From the NCBI GenBank assembly GCA_007118855.1, contig SKQU01000214.1:1-50816 (forward strand): DNA of 50,816 bases, read 5' to 3'. The position numbers were made by a program, and so were the translations under genes. A model generated the notes under the pieces. It did no database searches, had not been told where the DNA came from, and was given only the letters and a program-made list of their open reading frames with translations. How positions within the stretch are numbered: position 1 is the stretch's first letter; each line of letters begins with the position of its first letter. The DNA is from Spirochaetaceae bacterium (GTDB lineage: Bacteria; Spirochaetota; Spirochaetia; DSM-27196; SLST01). Shown here piece after piece: positions 33,270 through 41,664 of this stretch.

Positions 33270-33869
33270 CTATCGCCGTCGCAGTTCGCGGGCGACTGCG
33301 GCGAGCGGGATCCGCTCGCTCTCGAAAAGCACGAGGAGGTGGTAGAGGAGGTCGGCCGCTTCGCTGACCATCGCCTCGTCGGTCGCCGCGAGCAGGAGCT
33401 CCACCGCCTCTTCACCAAGCTTCTTCCGGATCTTCTCCGCCCCCGAACTGAACAGGTGTGTCGTGTAGCTGCCGTCGGGTAGCTGCGCGTGCCGGTCGGC
33501 GACGAGAGCTGCAAGCTCCTCCATCACCTCGCCGAGACTGCCGTCCGCAGCGGGAGGCGTATCGGAATCCGGCGTGCACGGGCCGGCGGGCGTCTCGGAC
33601 CGGCCGGGCTGCGGGACGCGGCCGGACGTCGCGGCGGCCCGGGGCTGCGCATCCGGGTCGCCGGCGAGCACGGCTTCGTACCAGCCGTTGCGGTCGCGGA
33701 TCGTCACGGGAACGGTTTCGTGAAACGGCAGGAGGCGTCCGGTGCCGGGATGGAGCGCCCAGAGACGACCGTGTTCCACGGTCTTGCGATACCCCTTCTC
33801 ATTCTGCTGCAGAACTTCGCGGGGTCGTCCGTCCGGCAGGCAGACGACCAGGGGACGCGGTTCGGCCAT
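33270..33869 (-). CDS. hisE: Phosphoribosyl-ATP pyrophosphatase with degenerate HisI-like N-terminal domain
   Basis: The C-terminal 90 residues (about 110-199) are HisE, which splits phosphoribosyl-ATP to phosphoribosyl-AMP in histidine synthesis: LPDGSYTTHLFSSGAEKIRKK cut as SYTTHLFSSGAEKIRKKLG, then EEAVELLLAA and EAADLLYHLLVLF with the metal-binding acidic residues. The N-terminal part (about 5-75) runs parallel to HisI (VLQQNEKGYRKTVEHGRLW compares with the VLMxAYMN...LETG...LW region) but has none of HisI's metal-binding Cys or Asp-x-Asp-x-Asp residues. A Pro/Ala-rich linker joins them. So it is probably a HisIE whose HisI half has decayed or been reused; a separate hisI must exist if histidine is made. 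The ATG overlaps the hisA stop (TGATG). Confidence 0.75.
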   Translation of the reverse strand: MAEPRPLVVCLPDGRPREVLQQNEKGYRKTVEHGRLWALHPGTGRLLPFHETVPVTIRDRNGWYEAVLAGDPDAQPRAAATSGRVPQPGRSETPAGPCTPDSDTPPAADGSLGEVMEELAALVADRHAQLPDGSYTTHLFSSGAEKIRKKLGEEAVELLLAATDEAMVSEAADLLYHLLVLFESERIPLAAVARELRRR

Positions 33870-34618
33870 CACCACTCCATCTCGTCGGTACCGGCCGCAA
33901 CCGGATCCTTGAAGATCTCGTCTATGTCGATGGTACCCTCGTAGATTGCCTTGCCCACGACGATGCCGACGACGTTTGCCTCAGCGCCGGAGCGCACCCG
34001 CTCGACGTCCTCAACCGACCCGATGCCTCCGCTGAGGATCACCGGGATGCCGGCGGCCTGCGCGACGGCGTTGGTCCGCTCGAGATCCGGGCCCTCCATC
34101 GTGCCGTCGCGGGAGATGCTCGTGTACACAATGCCGCATACACGGGCTTCCTTCGCCTTGCGGGCCAGGTCAACATCCCTGATCTGGGTTTCCTTCTCCC
34201 AGCCGGAGATGCGGACCATTCCCTCCAACGCGTCAATGCCCACGAGGAAGATCTCCCCGTAGTGCGACACCCAACCCGCGACGTTCTCCGGCCGGCGGGC
34301 AAAGGCGGTACCGACGACGAGCCGGTCGATCCCCAGGTCGAGCAGCTCCTCGATGTCCTCGTCCCGTCGTATGCCGCCGCCGAGCTGAATCGTCGCGTCG
34401 ACGGCACGCCGGATCTTTCGGATCTTCTTCCGGTTGGTCCGTGGATCCCCGCGCGCGGCGTCGAGATCAACGACGTGAATGCGCCGCGCTCCGGCGTCGG
34501 CAAGCTTTCGCGCCATCACCACCGGATCACGTTCGTAGGTGGTTGCCTCCTCGTAATCGCCACGCACCAGGCGGACACATTCCCCGCCAAGGATGTCGAT
34601 CGCTGGAATCACGGTCAT
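33869..34618 (-). CDS. hisA: Phosphoribosylformimino-5-aminoimidazole carboxamide ribotide isomerase
   Basis: HisA carries out the Amadori-type isomerisation of ProFAR to PRFAR in histidine synthesis. The 249-residue TIM barrel has the acid/base Asp8 in IPAIDILGGECVRL, the two phosphate-binding loops IQLGGGIR and ILSGGIGS, and the second catalytic Asp in VGIDALEG. GGGAGTGAG lies before the ATG with suitable spacing. hisE starts on its stop codon, so hisA-hisE is an operon. These two do not act one after the other unless HisI works between them. Confidence 0.95.
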   Translation of the reverse strand: MTVIPAIDILGGECVRLVRGDYEEATTYERDPVVMARKLADAGARRIHVVDLDAARGDPRTNRKKIRKIRRAVDATIQLGGGIRRDEDIEELLDLGIDRLVVGTAFARRPENVAGWVSHYGEIFLVGIDALEGMVRISGWEKETQIRDVDLARKAKEARVCGIVYTSISRDGTMEGPDLERTNAVAQAAGIPVILSGGIGSVEDVERVRSGAEANVVGIVVGKAIYEGTIDIDEIFKDPVAAGTDEMEW

Positions 34619-34641
34619 GGCTCACTCCCAAAGATTGCTGA

Positions 34642-34647
34642 AGTATA
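34642..34647 (-). promoter_or_regulatory. Candidate -10 box of hisA-hisE
   Basis: Minus strand TATACT, 23 bases before the hisA ATG; -35 not clear. It lies in the 49-base gap after the FGGY kinase stop, so readthrough from that operon is also possible. Confidence 0.35.
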
Positions 34648-34667
34648 CGACAACCGGGCGCCCTGAG

Positions 34668-36197
34668 CTACGAGCCCGGCTGCGCCGTGTCGAGATGACG
34701 CCAGAACGCTGCGAGATACGCGCCAAGCCCGGGCAGCTCGAGCCCGTCGACCTCCTCCTCCTCGAGATCGAAGGCGGAGCCGAGCTCGATGATGTCCTTG
34801 TCGTCGGCAGCAGCCCACCCGAGGAGCGCCGCGCCGAAGGAGGTCGCCTCAGGCATGCCGCTGAGCCGGAAGCTCGACTCCGGAGCGATAGTGGCCAGAA
34901 GCGCGTTGTAGTCACGGTTGTTGCGGAAGCCGCCTTCGGTGTAGACGATCACTCCCGGGCCAAGCCCCACCCGCTCGAGCGCCGTGATCGTCTGGATGGC
35001 GAGCGAGAGGTTGAGCACGGCGATCGCCCGTCTCGTATTGGAAAAGAGCTCGGGCACGCGCGAGCCCGCCTGGACGTCCTCGAGCGCGAAAACCTCGTCG
35101 TGGTCGACGATACGCGCCGCTGAATCCGGGAACTGTCCGGTGCCGCGCGTGACGGCCGGAAGGATGAACTCCCGCGCGGTCTTGACTACGTCGCGGTAGA
35201 TCCTGGGATCGAACTCCGGCAGGCCCTTCATGCCGAACCGTTTCCTGAGAAGCGCCGTGTAGGTCTCGAACTCGAGGCCGCCCATCAGGATCGAGGTCTT
35301 CACCGGCTGTCGGAACGCCGACATGTTGTAGAAGACCGCCTTGCCAATCTCCTCATCGGCGAAAGCGACTTCCTTCTCCGGGTGCATCGCGACGCACCAG
35401 GTTCCGGTGGAGTTCACGATGAGATTCTCGTCCGGCTTCTTGATCAGGTACGGCAGCAGCGATGAGTTCGAGTCGTGCACACCGAGCGTCACCTTCGTGG
35501 CGGGCGAGAGGCCGGTCCTTCCGGCTACCGCCGGATCGAGTCGGCCCAGGATTGTGCCCGGCTCTTCGATTGACCCGGGAAGCCTGTCGCGGATCTCCAG
35601 CGCATCGGCGACCGACGAGTAGTCGAGCGATGAGAAGTCGAAGAGATAGGTGTGACAGGCGAGGTAGGTGTAGTCGGCGCCGACCCTTCCGGTCAGGCGG
35701 AAGGCGAGGTACTGCGGATAGAAGAGCACGTGCTTCACGCGCGCCCAGGCCTCCGGACGGGTCTTCTGGAAGAAGAACACCCCCTGCGCGACATTGAGGA
35801 GCGCCGGGAGCTTGAGCGTTGCCGTGCGTCGTTGCAGCTCCTCCGGCGAGCCGGCACGCTGATAGAACTCCTCGTGGAACGCGTCCCCCGGCTCGTGAGT
35901 ATAGTCGACGACGGGAATCGCGAGCTCGCCGTCGGCATCAACACAGGCGAAGGTCGCGCCATGGGTTGCGATCGAGATCAGCTCGATCCCGTAGCGCGAT
36001 CCGAGCGTTGAGAGCGTATCGAGCAGCCACGACTCGATCTCGTCGGATGGCACCCAGGGGACGCCTTCCCGGTCGACCGACTCGAAGGACGTACTCTTCC
36101 CGTCAACGAGCTCGAGCGACTCATCGTAGATATGGACCCTCTTGTTGGTCTTCCCGATGTCGATGACGGCAACGTGTCTGGTCCGATTCGCGCTCAT
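34668..36197 (-). CDS. FGGY-family carbohydrate kinase (rhamnulokinase/fuculokinase-like)
   Basis: A 509-residue sugar kinase. AVIDIGKTNKRVHIYD is the N-terminal phosphate loop in the DIGKTN form common to kinases that accompany class II aldolases; ATHGATFACVD and GVHDSNSSLLPYL hold substrate and catalytic Asp residues; NSTGTWCVAM and YTEGGFRNNRDYNALLA are nucleotide-binding parts. It overlaps the aldolase gene by four bases (ATGA). Together they suggest breakdown of a deoxy sugar or uncommon ketose: kinase makes a ketose 1-phosphate, aldolase cleaves it. The exact sugar is not determinable. Confidence 0.85.
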   Translation of the reverse strand: MSANRTRHVAVIDIGKTNKRVHIYDESLELVDGKSTSFESVDREGVPWVPSDEIESWLLDTLSTLGSRYGIELISIATHGATFACVDADGELAIPVVDYTHEPGDAFHEEFYQRAGSPEELQRRTATLKLPALLNVAQGVFFFQKTRPEAWARVKHVLFYPQYLAFRLTGRVGADYTYLACHTYLFDFSSLDYSSVADALEIRDRLPGSIEEPGTILGRLDPAVAGRTGLSPATKVTLGVHDSNSSLLPYLIKKPDENLIVNSTGTWCVAMHPEKEVAFADEEIGKAVFYNMSAFRQPVKTSILMGGLEFETYTALLRKRFGMKGLPEFDPRIYRDVVKTAREFILPAVTRGTGQFPDSAARIVDHDEVFALEDVQAGSRVPELFSNTRRAIAVLNLSLAIQTITALERVGLGPGVIVYTEGGFRNNRDYNALLATIAPESSFRLSGMPEATSFGAALLGWAAADDKDIIELGSAFDLEEEEVDGLELPGLGAYLAAFWRHLDTAQPGS

Positions 36198-37327
36198 GAG
36201 TCATTGCCTCCCTGGCTGATCTTTCTGCGGTAGCGTTCGACTTCCCAGCTCTCGATGAACCGCACGAGGCGCGGTTCAAGGTGGCGTGCACCGCCGAAGG
36301 ACTCAGCATAGGCGGCAATCTTCACTTCGTCGAGAAAGAGCGACAGTGCCGTGCTCGCCGCCGATGCCGACTCGGCGACGGCACACACGCCCAGGCCCCC
36401 AACGGCGATGATCCTCGGATCTGAGCCGTGGTCCTTTCGATAGGCGGCCAGCAGCGAGGTCAGAGCCGATACGGGCGAAGCGGGGGTGCCCGTGACGTAG
36501 ACCGGTCGGGACCCCGCGTAGACGATGTGATCCGGCGAGAAGACCCCGTTGAGCGGCGCGAAGTCCGCGGCGGAAGCCAGGCGCCGCAGCAGCTCCGGAT
36601 CGCTGTGAAACTCGACGGCGACGTCGTGATCGAACGACATCTCTATCGCCGCCCGCCACCGGTCGCGAGCCGCCTCGTCGGTCTCGAGCGGCGACAGATC
36701 GGGCTCACGCTTGAGCGCTTTGCCTACGACGCGCTTGACCTCCCGGTGCAGTGCGTCGACCTCCGATCGGCCGCTCCCCGCGATGACGAGCCCATGGTTT
36801 TCGAGCATCGCGAGCTTGGGGAAGACGCCGTGCCGCTCGGCGTGATCCTGTGCCGCCTTGTGCATATGGCTCGCGAGAACGTACCCGGGCTCGATCGCGG
36901 GGACCCAGAGCAGTCGCGTCCCGAAGAGCCTGCGGGCCGCCCGCTCACCGTCTGCGGCACAGGTGAGCCCGTTGACAAAGGCGGGATGCGTGTGAACGAC
37001 CAGCGGATAGGGAAAGAGCTCGTGCATCAGTGTTTCGACGCTCGGTCGTTTGGTCTCTCCTTGGCAACGTGCGTTCATCAGATCGGCGAGCGCGGCCTCT
37101 TCGCGCACAGCGGTGTCCGCCGGGTAGGTCACGCTCCAGATCTTCTGCAGCGCGCGCCGGTCCATCCTCGCAAACCCCTCCGGTCCTATCGTCGCGAGCG
37201 GAAACCCGGACGCCTTGACATAGAGGGTCTCATCGTCCTTGTATGACGTATTCCCCCCGCCGGCGAGCACCCAGTCCTCGTCGGACCCGTATCGGCGGGA
37301 AACCTCAACCACATCGGCAATGCTCAT
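36194..37327 (-). CDS. Class II aldolase/adducin family protein (RhaD/RhaE aldolase-domain-like)
   Basis: A 377-residue aldolase-family protein. The opening WVLAGGGNTSYKDDETLYVKASG and the zinc-binding HTHP and later HMHKAAQDHAE plus MLENHGLVIAG mark the class II aldolase/adducin fold. Family members split L-fuculose, L-rhamnulose or L-ribulose phosphates (or epimerise the last). At 377 residues it is larger than simple FucA (about 215) and resembles the aldolase half of the two-domain RhaD-type aldolase/dehydrogenase, without the dehydrogenase. It overlaps pyrC by four bases upstream and the kinase by four bases downstream. Confidence 0.82.
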   Translation of the reverse strand: MSIADVVEVSRRYGSDEDWVLAGGGNTSYKDDETLYVKASGFPLATIGPEGFARMDRRALQKIWSVTYPADTAVREEAALADLMNARCQGETKRPSVETLMHELFPYPLVVHTHPAFVNGLTCAADGERAARRLFGTRLLWVPAIEPGYVLASHMHKAAQDHAERHGVFPKLAMLENHGLVIAGSGRSEVDALHREVKRVVGKALKREPDLSPLETDEAARDRWRAAIEMSFDHDVAVEFHSDPELLRRLASAADFAPLNGVFSPDHIVYAGSRPVYVTGTPASPVSALTSLLAAYRKDHGSDPRIIAVGGLGVCAVAESASAASTALSLFLDEVKIAAYAESFGGARHLEPRLVRFIESWEVERYRRKISQGGNDS

Positions 37328-38397
37328 GCCTCTCCTCCAGGTCCGTACGATAGGTCGTAGTGGAGCGTCGCGCCGGCCCGAAAGGGAACGACGCCGGCGT
37401 ACTCATCCGGCACGATCCACTGCGACTCACACAGTGTGATGGTTCGCTCGTTAAGAGGCAACCGGTAGAACTCGGCGCCGGCGCGCGAGACGAACGCCTC
37501 CAGGCTTGCGGCCCGCGACGGATGCGGCGGTTGCGACCGCTGCGGCGGCTCGGTCAGCGGCACCCCGGCACGGGCGAAGAACTCCGCAAGCAATGGAAGC
37601 GCCACCGGCGCGGTATAGATGCCGGCGCAGCCGCAGTCGGACTCCTTGGACCCGCGCGGGTGGGGCGCGCTGTCCGACCCGAAGAAGACCCTCGGGTCGC
37701 CGGAGAGGACCGCCGCGCACAGGGCGTCGCGGTCGACCGGGCGTTTCGCCACCGGCTTGCAGAAGTGATGCGGGCGCAGATCGCCGCCGATCACGTCGTC
37801 GAGCGTGAGCAGGAGGTGATGGAGCGTCACGGTCGCGGCGACCCGTGGCGGCAAATCCGCGAGCGCGGCGATCGTGTCGCGACTGCTCACGTGCTCGATC
37901 ACGACGCGCAGGCTCGAGAACCGCCGGACGATCCGCCGGATGGACGGCAGGTACGCGATCTCGCGGTCGAGGGAGAAGACCCCCGGCGCCTCGGCGTGGA
38001 TCTCGAGCACGAGATCGAGCTCCTCCATCGTCTCGAATACGGGAAGGAGGGGCTCGAGGTCGACCACGCCGTCCTCCGAGTTGGTGGTCACCCCCTGCGG
38101 ATAGAGCTTGCCGCCGATCGCGCCCGCCTCGGCGAGCTGCCTGATCTGCTCCGCCGTCAGACCCGGAACGACCTTGAACGTCAGAAGCGGTTCGAACCAT
38201 CGGTCGGGCCCGACGGCCGCCTCGATATCGCGTCGGTATGCGAGCAGACGCTCGGCGGTGGTGATGGGCGGCACCGTGTTGGGCATCACGAGCGCACGAG
38301 CGAACCAGCGCGCCGTGTCGCGGACGACCCCATCAAGGAGCGGCGGCCGGCGGAAGTGGACGTGGAAGTCGTCCGGCGCCCGCAGTGGAACCAGCAT
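37324..38397 (-). CDS. pyrC: Dihydroorotase, class II
   Basis: PyrC closes N-carbamoyl-aspartate to dihydroorotate in pyrimidine synthesis. The 357-residue protein has the class II pattern: zinc ligands in PDDFHVHFR, MPNTVPPITT, the carbamylated Lys in GGKLYPQGVTTNS, His ligands in EIHAE and IEHVSS, and the catalytic Asp in FFGSDSAPHP. It begins an operon with the class II aldolase and FGGY kinase, each overlapping by four bases, which is an unusual partner set. TAGACT lies 6 bases before the ATG and no Shine-Dalgarno is present. A hydantoinase-like role is unlikely given the LYPxxxTTNS motif. Confidence 0.93.
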   Translation of the reverse strand: MLVPLRAPDDFHVHFRRPPLLDGVVRDTARWFARALVMPNTVPPITTAERLLAYRRDIEAAVGPDRWFEPLLTFKVVPGLTAEQIRQLAEAGAIGGKLYPQGVTTNSEDGVVDLEPLLPVFETMEELDLVLEIHAEAPGVFSLDREIAYLPSIRRIVRRFSSLRVVIEHVSSRDTIAALADLPPRVAATVTLHHLLLTLDDVIGGDLRPHHFCKPVAKRPVDRDALCAAVLSGDPRVFFGSDSAPHPRGSKESDCGCAGIYTAPVALPLLAEFFARAGVPLTEPPQRSQPPHPSRAASLEAFVSRAGAEFYRLPLNERTITLCESQWIVPDEYAGVVPFRAGATLHYDLSYGPGGEA

Positions 38398-38403
38398 GCC
38401 GAG

Positions 38404-38409
38404 AGTCTA
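38404..38409 (-). promoter_or_regulatory. Candidate -10 box of the pyrC operon
   Basis: Minus strand TAGACT ends 6 bases before the pyrC ATG; -35 weak (TTTCCC at 38427-38432). Confidence 0.45.
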
Positions 38410-38442
38410 CCGCACTCCAGCCCGCCGGGAAAGCTCCCCCGG

Positions 38443-38471
38443 TGGACGGCAACCGGGACCCACGCTATCTT
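38443..38471 (+). promoter_or_regulatory. Promoter of the CCA-like HD protein gene, apparently leaderless
   Basis: TGGACG (38443-38448), 17 bases, TATCTT (38466-38471), 6 bases to the GTG at 38478. Confidence 0.5.
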
Positions 38472-38477
38472 AGGCGA

Positions 38478-39566
38478 GTGAGCGCCCTCACCGACCTTCG
38501 TGCAGAGACAGCGTGGTATTACTCGTCGTTCTCCGCACTCGACCGGTACTTCAGACGCTCGCAGCAGCCGGTCGTCCACGTCACGGTCGAGGGCGATCTG
38601 GTGACGCTCGCGAAGGCGGTGCCCGAACTGGAGTTCCCCGGCGTTCGCCACGCCGACGCCGCGGCCTGGGACGGAGACACCCGCGTCTACTTCCTCTGCA
38701 TCGAGCCGCAGAGCAAGCCTCCCCCGCAGTCCTTTCGTCCGCTCAACCTGATGTACGACCCGGTGCGTGAGCGCTTCATCGATCCGTACGACGACTACCG
38801 GTCGCTTCGGGGGGCGCATCTCGAACCGACGGGCGGGGCATGCGAGCCGCTGCACCGCCTCATGGACGGGGCGATCGCCCTCGCGCGCTATCCGCACACG
38901 CTGGCCTCCGACCTCGCGCCGGTACCTCACTTCCCGCAGGTCTCGCCGGAGACGCTGCGGTCGCTGCTCGCCCAGATTCTCACCGGTCCGTTCCCGGAGA
39001 AAGGGTTGCAGCTGCTCGACGGGCACGGGTTCATCGACGCGTATCTGCCGGAGCTCACGGCGATGAAGGGCACGTCGCACTCGAAGGAGCACCACCCGGA
39101 AGGAGACGTCTGGAACCACTCGCTCGAGACCTTCCGCCACCGCCGCACCCACGATCTGCGGCTCACGCTCGGACTGCTGCTCCACGACGCGGGCAAGCCG
39201 CTCGCGGTCCCGAAGGCGGGCCGACGGTTCGACGGGCACGCCGAGATCGGCGCCAAACTCGCCGGCAGGCTCCTTCGACGACTCGGATTCGACGAGCAGC
39301 TGGTCGACGACGTCCACTGGCTCGTCTCGAAACACATGTTTCCCGGGGCGCTCCACGTGCTGCCGACCTTCCGCACCGAGCGGCTCATGGCCGACGAGCG
39401 GTTTCCCGTGCTGCTCGAGCTCTACCGGTGCGACCTCGAGTCGACCTACCGCGGTCCGGAGGGCTACTACCGCGCGTGCAAGATCTACCGTGACGTCATG
39501 AGACACCGCGCCAACCCCTTCCGCAGCGCGGACGGGAAGAAGCTTGTGCGTCTCTACGTCGATTAG
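38478..39566 (+). CDS. HD-domain protein related to CCA-adding enzyme/poly(A) polymerase, nucleotidyltransferase part degenerate
   Basis: A 362-residue protein. Residues about 30-115 follow the path of a CCA-adding head: a possible short strand, then FRPLNLMYDPVRERFIDPYDDYRSL, whose core NLMYDP...FIDPYDDY matches the NALxYD...IDPFGG region of tRNA nucleotidyltransferases. The catalytic G-S and D-x-D motifs are not seen. The C-terminal half is an HD domain: SKEHHPEGDVWNHSLE, LLLHDAGKP and a later HWLVSKH, with its metal ligands intact, suggesting phosphohydrolase activity. So it is probably an HD phosphatase grown from a CCA enzyme. The GTG start lies 6 bases after a -10 box. The last codons overlap the end of coaX by four bases. 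Confidence 0.75.
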   Translation: MSALTDLRAETAWYYSSFSALDRYFRRSQQPVVHVTVEGDLVTLAKAVPELEFPGVRHADAAAWDGDTRVYFLCIEPQSKPPPQSFRPLNLMYDPVRERFIDPYDDYRSLRGAHLEPTGGACEPLHRLMDGAIALARYPHTLASDLAPVPHFPQVSPETLRSLLAQILTGPFPEKGLQLLDGHGFIDAYLPELTAMKGTSHSKEHHPEGDVWNHSLETFRHRRTHDLRLTLGLLLHDAGKPLAVPKAGRRFDGHAEIGAKLAGRLLRRLGFDEQLVDDVHWLVSKHMFPGALHVLPTFRTERLMADERFPVLLELYRCDLESTYRGPEGYYRACKIYRDVMRHRANPFRSADGKKLVRLYVD

Positions 39567-40339
39567 CCGCCGGCGTTTCGAATCCCTATCTCGTAGAGAC
39601 CGCGCAGGGTCAGCCACGGCTCGAGGCGGATGACGCTCCGGCATGAGCCGGTGACCAGGGCGGCCTCGCCGCCGGTGGCAAGCGCCATGGGCTTCTGCGG
39701 CTCCATCTCCGCGGCGATGCCGGCCACCATCGAATCGACGAGCCCAGCGAAACCGTTGACGATCCCGGAACAAAGCGAGGCGGTGGTATTGGTGCCGATG
39801 TAGTGCTCCGGGGCCGAAAGATCGACCATCGGGAGGGCCGCGGTGCGGGCGACCAGGCCGTTGACGGCGGTGCTCAACCCGGGTGCGATCGCGACGCCGC
39901 GAACGCCGCCCTCGCCGTCCACCGCGGTGAAGGTCAGGGCGGTGCCGAAGTCGACGACGATCGCCGCTCCCTCGGCGAGGGTGTACCCGGCGACCGCGTT
40001 CGCGAGCAGATCGCTTCCGATCTCGGTGGGTGTGTCGGTCAGCATGCGTACCGGGAGGTTCAGGTCGGTCGAGACGATGATCGGCTTGCGCTCGAGCAGG
40101 CGCCAGACCGCCTGCTCGACGACGTGGGTCAGGTCGGGAACGACGCTCGAGATGACGGCCACGGACACGCGCGTACGGTCGACCGACTCGAGATCGAAGA
40201 GCTCGCGGAGGTGGATCAGGACTTCGTCGGAGGTGCGCTGCGTGCGGCTCGCCAGACGCCAGTGACAGACGAGCTCACGGTCGCGGTTGACCACCCCGAT
40301 CGCGATATTGGTGTTGCCGACGTCGATCGCGAGTATCAT
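39563..40339 (-). CDS. coaX: Type III pantothenate kinase
   Basis: CoaX phosphorylates pantothenate, the first step of coenzyme A synthesis, and unlike type I is not inhibited by CoA. The 258-residue ASKHA-fold protein starts with the phosphate loop ILAIDVGNTNIAIGV, and has IGSDLLANAVAGY with substrate residues, VVDFGTALTFTAVD and GVAIAPGLSTAVNGL. GGAGG lies upstream, and the start shares ATGA with the thrC stop, so coaX is the last gene of lysC-thrC-coaX. Type III kinases are found in many spirochaetes. Confidence 0.95.
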   Translation of the reverse strand: MILAIDVGNTNIAIGVVNRDRELVCHWRLASRTQRTSDEVLIHLRELFDLESVDRTRVSVAVISSVVPDLTHVVEQAVWRLLERKPIIVSTDLNLPVRMLTDTPTEIGSDLLANAVAGYTLAEGAAIVVDFGTALTFTAVDGEGGVRGVAIAPGLSTAVNGLVARTAALPMVDLSAPEHYIGTNTTASLCSGIVNGFAGLVDSMVAGIAAEMEPQKPMALATGGEAALVTGSCRSVIRLEPWLTLRGLYEIGIRNAGG

Positions 40340-41664
40340 CGTCTCGCCTCCTCTCCGTGGTGTTCGATCAGGTATCTCGACAGCGCGTCGGCCTGCGGCT
40401 CAATGCGAACCGCCTGCTTCGGCCGATCCATCGCCTCCGCGAGTCTGGGAGGCAGATCCGGTCGTGCCCCCGTCGCGCGCTCGACGACTTCGGCGAACTT
40501 CGCCGGATGCGCGGTCGCCAGAGTGATCACGGTCGCATCCGAAGCGCCTTCCCCCGCCAGATACCGTTCGGCGGCACAGACCCCGGCCGCGGTGTGCGGG
40601 TCGAGGAAGATACCGGAAGTCCGGTGAACGCGCCCCATCGTGCGCAGAATATCCTCGTCGCTCACAACCTCTGCGCCGATCATCGCGTGCATGTCCTGGT
40701 GATCGGCGCCGAAGATCTCGAGCATCCGCTCGAAGTTGCTCGGGTCGCCTACATCCATCGCGTTCGCCACGGTCGCCCTGCTCGGCTGCGGTCTGAACGC
40801 GCCGGACACGAGGTAGCGGGGAACCACATCGTTCACGTTGGTCGCGGCGAGGAATCCGGAGACGGGCAGGCCCCAGCGCCAGGCAAAGACTCCGGCGGTG
40901 AGATTGCCGAAGTTGCCGCTCGGGACGCAGAAGACGATGTCGCTCGCGACCGCGGACCGGAGGCGGATGAAGGCGTCGACGTAGTAGAAGGACTGGGGAA
41001 TGAGTCGGCCGATGTTGATCGAGTTCGCCGAGGTCAACGGAACCCGGCCGGTGAGCTCAGCGTCGACGAATGCTGCCTTGACCATCCGCTGGCAGTCATC
41101 GAACGAACCGCTCACCTCCAGGGCCGTGACATTGTCGCCGACCGTGGTGAGCTGCTTCTCCTGAAGAGGACTGACGCGCCCGGACGGATAGAGTATGACC
41201 ACGTCGATCCCGGGCCTCCCGTGAAAGGCCTGGGCCACGGCACTTCCGGTGTCGCCGGAGGTCGCGGTGAGGATGACCGCACGGCGGTTCTCGCCCGCAA
41301 GGAAATGTCCCATGACCGCCGCGAGAAACGATGCGCCGAAGTCCTTGAAGGCGCAGGAGGGCCCGTGGAAGAGCTCGAGCAGGTAAATCTGCTCGGTAAG
41401 CGATCGAAGCCGCGGAGCGAAGGGAAAGGCGCGCCGACAAACCTCGAGCGCCGTGTCGCAGTCGAACAGGTCCGGGAAGATGGCGTGAACGAGCTCCCCG
41501 GCGAGCCTGTCGTAGGAGAGCTCTTCAGGGACCCGAAGGATCAGCTCCCGCAGGTCCGGCTCGCTGTCCGGGTAGTAGAGCCCCCCGTCGGGCGCGAGCC
41601 CCGCGAAGAGCGCCTGCGGGAGATCCACGACATGCGTCCGGCTTCGCGTGCTGTGGAACCTCAT
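40336..41664 (-). CDS. thrC: Threonine synthase
   Basis: ThrC converts O-phosphohomoserine to threonine using PLP. The 442-residue protein is of the longer class with an N-terminal ARxGGLYYP-type entry (LAPDGGLYYPDSEP), the PLP Lys K107 in FHGPSCAFKDFGASFL, the phosphate loop in TSGDTGSAVA and the late PSGNFGNLTAG. It lies between lysC and coaX with ATGA overlaps on both sides, so aspartokinase and threonine synthase are made from the same message. asd, hom and thrB are not present here. Confidence 0.95.
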   Translation of the reverse strand: MRFHSTRSRTHVVDLPQALFAGLAPDGGLYYPDSEPDLRELILRVPEELSYDRLAGELVHAIFPDLFDCDTALEVCRRAFPFAPRLRSLTEQIYLLELFHGPSCAFKDFGASFLAAVMGHFLAGENRRAVILTATSGDTGSAVAQAFHGRPGIDVVILYPSGRVSPLQEKQLTTVGDNVTALEVSGSFDDCQRMVKAAFVDAELTGRVPLTSANSINIGRLIPQSFYYVDAFIRLRSAVASDIVFCVPSGNFGNLTAGVFAWRWGLPVSGFLAATNVNDVVPRYLVSGAFRPQPSRATVANAMDVGDPSNFERMLEIFGADHQDMHAMIGAEVVSDEDILRTMGRVHRTSGIFLDPHTAAGVCAAERYLAGEGASDATVITLATAHPAKFAEVVERATGARPDLPPRLAEAMDRPKQAVRIEPQADALSRYLIEHHGEEARR

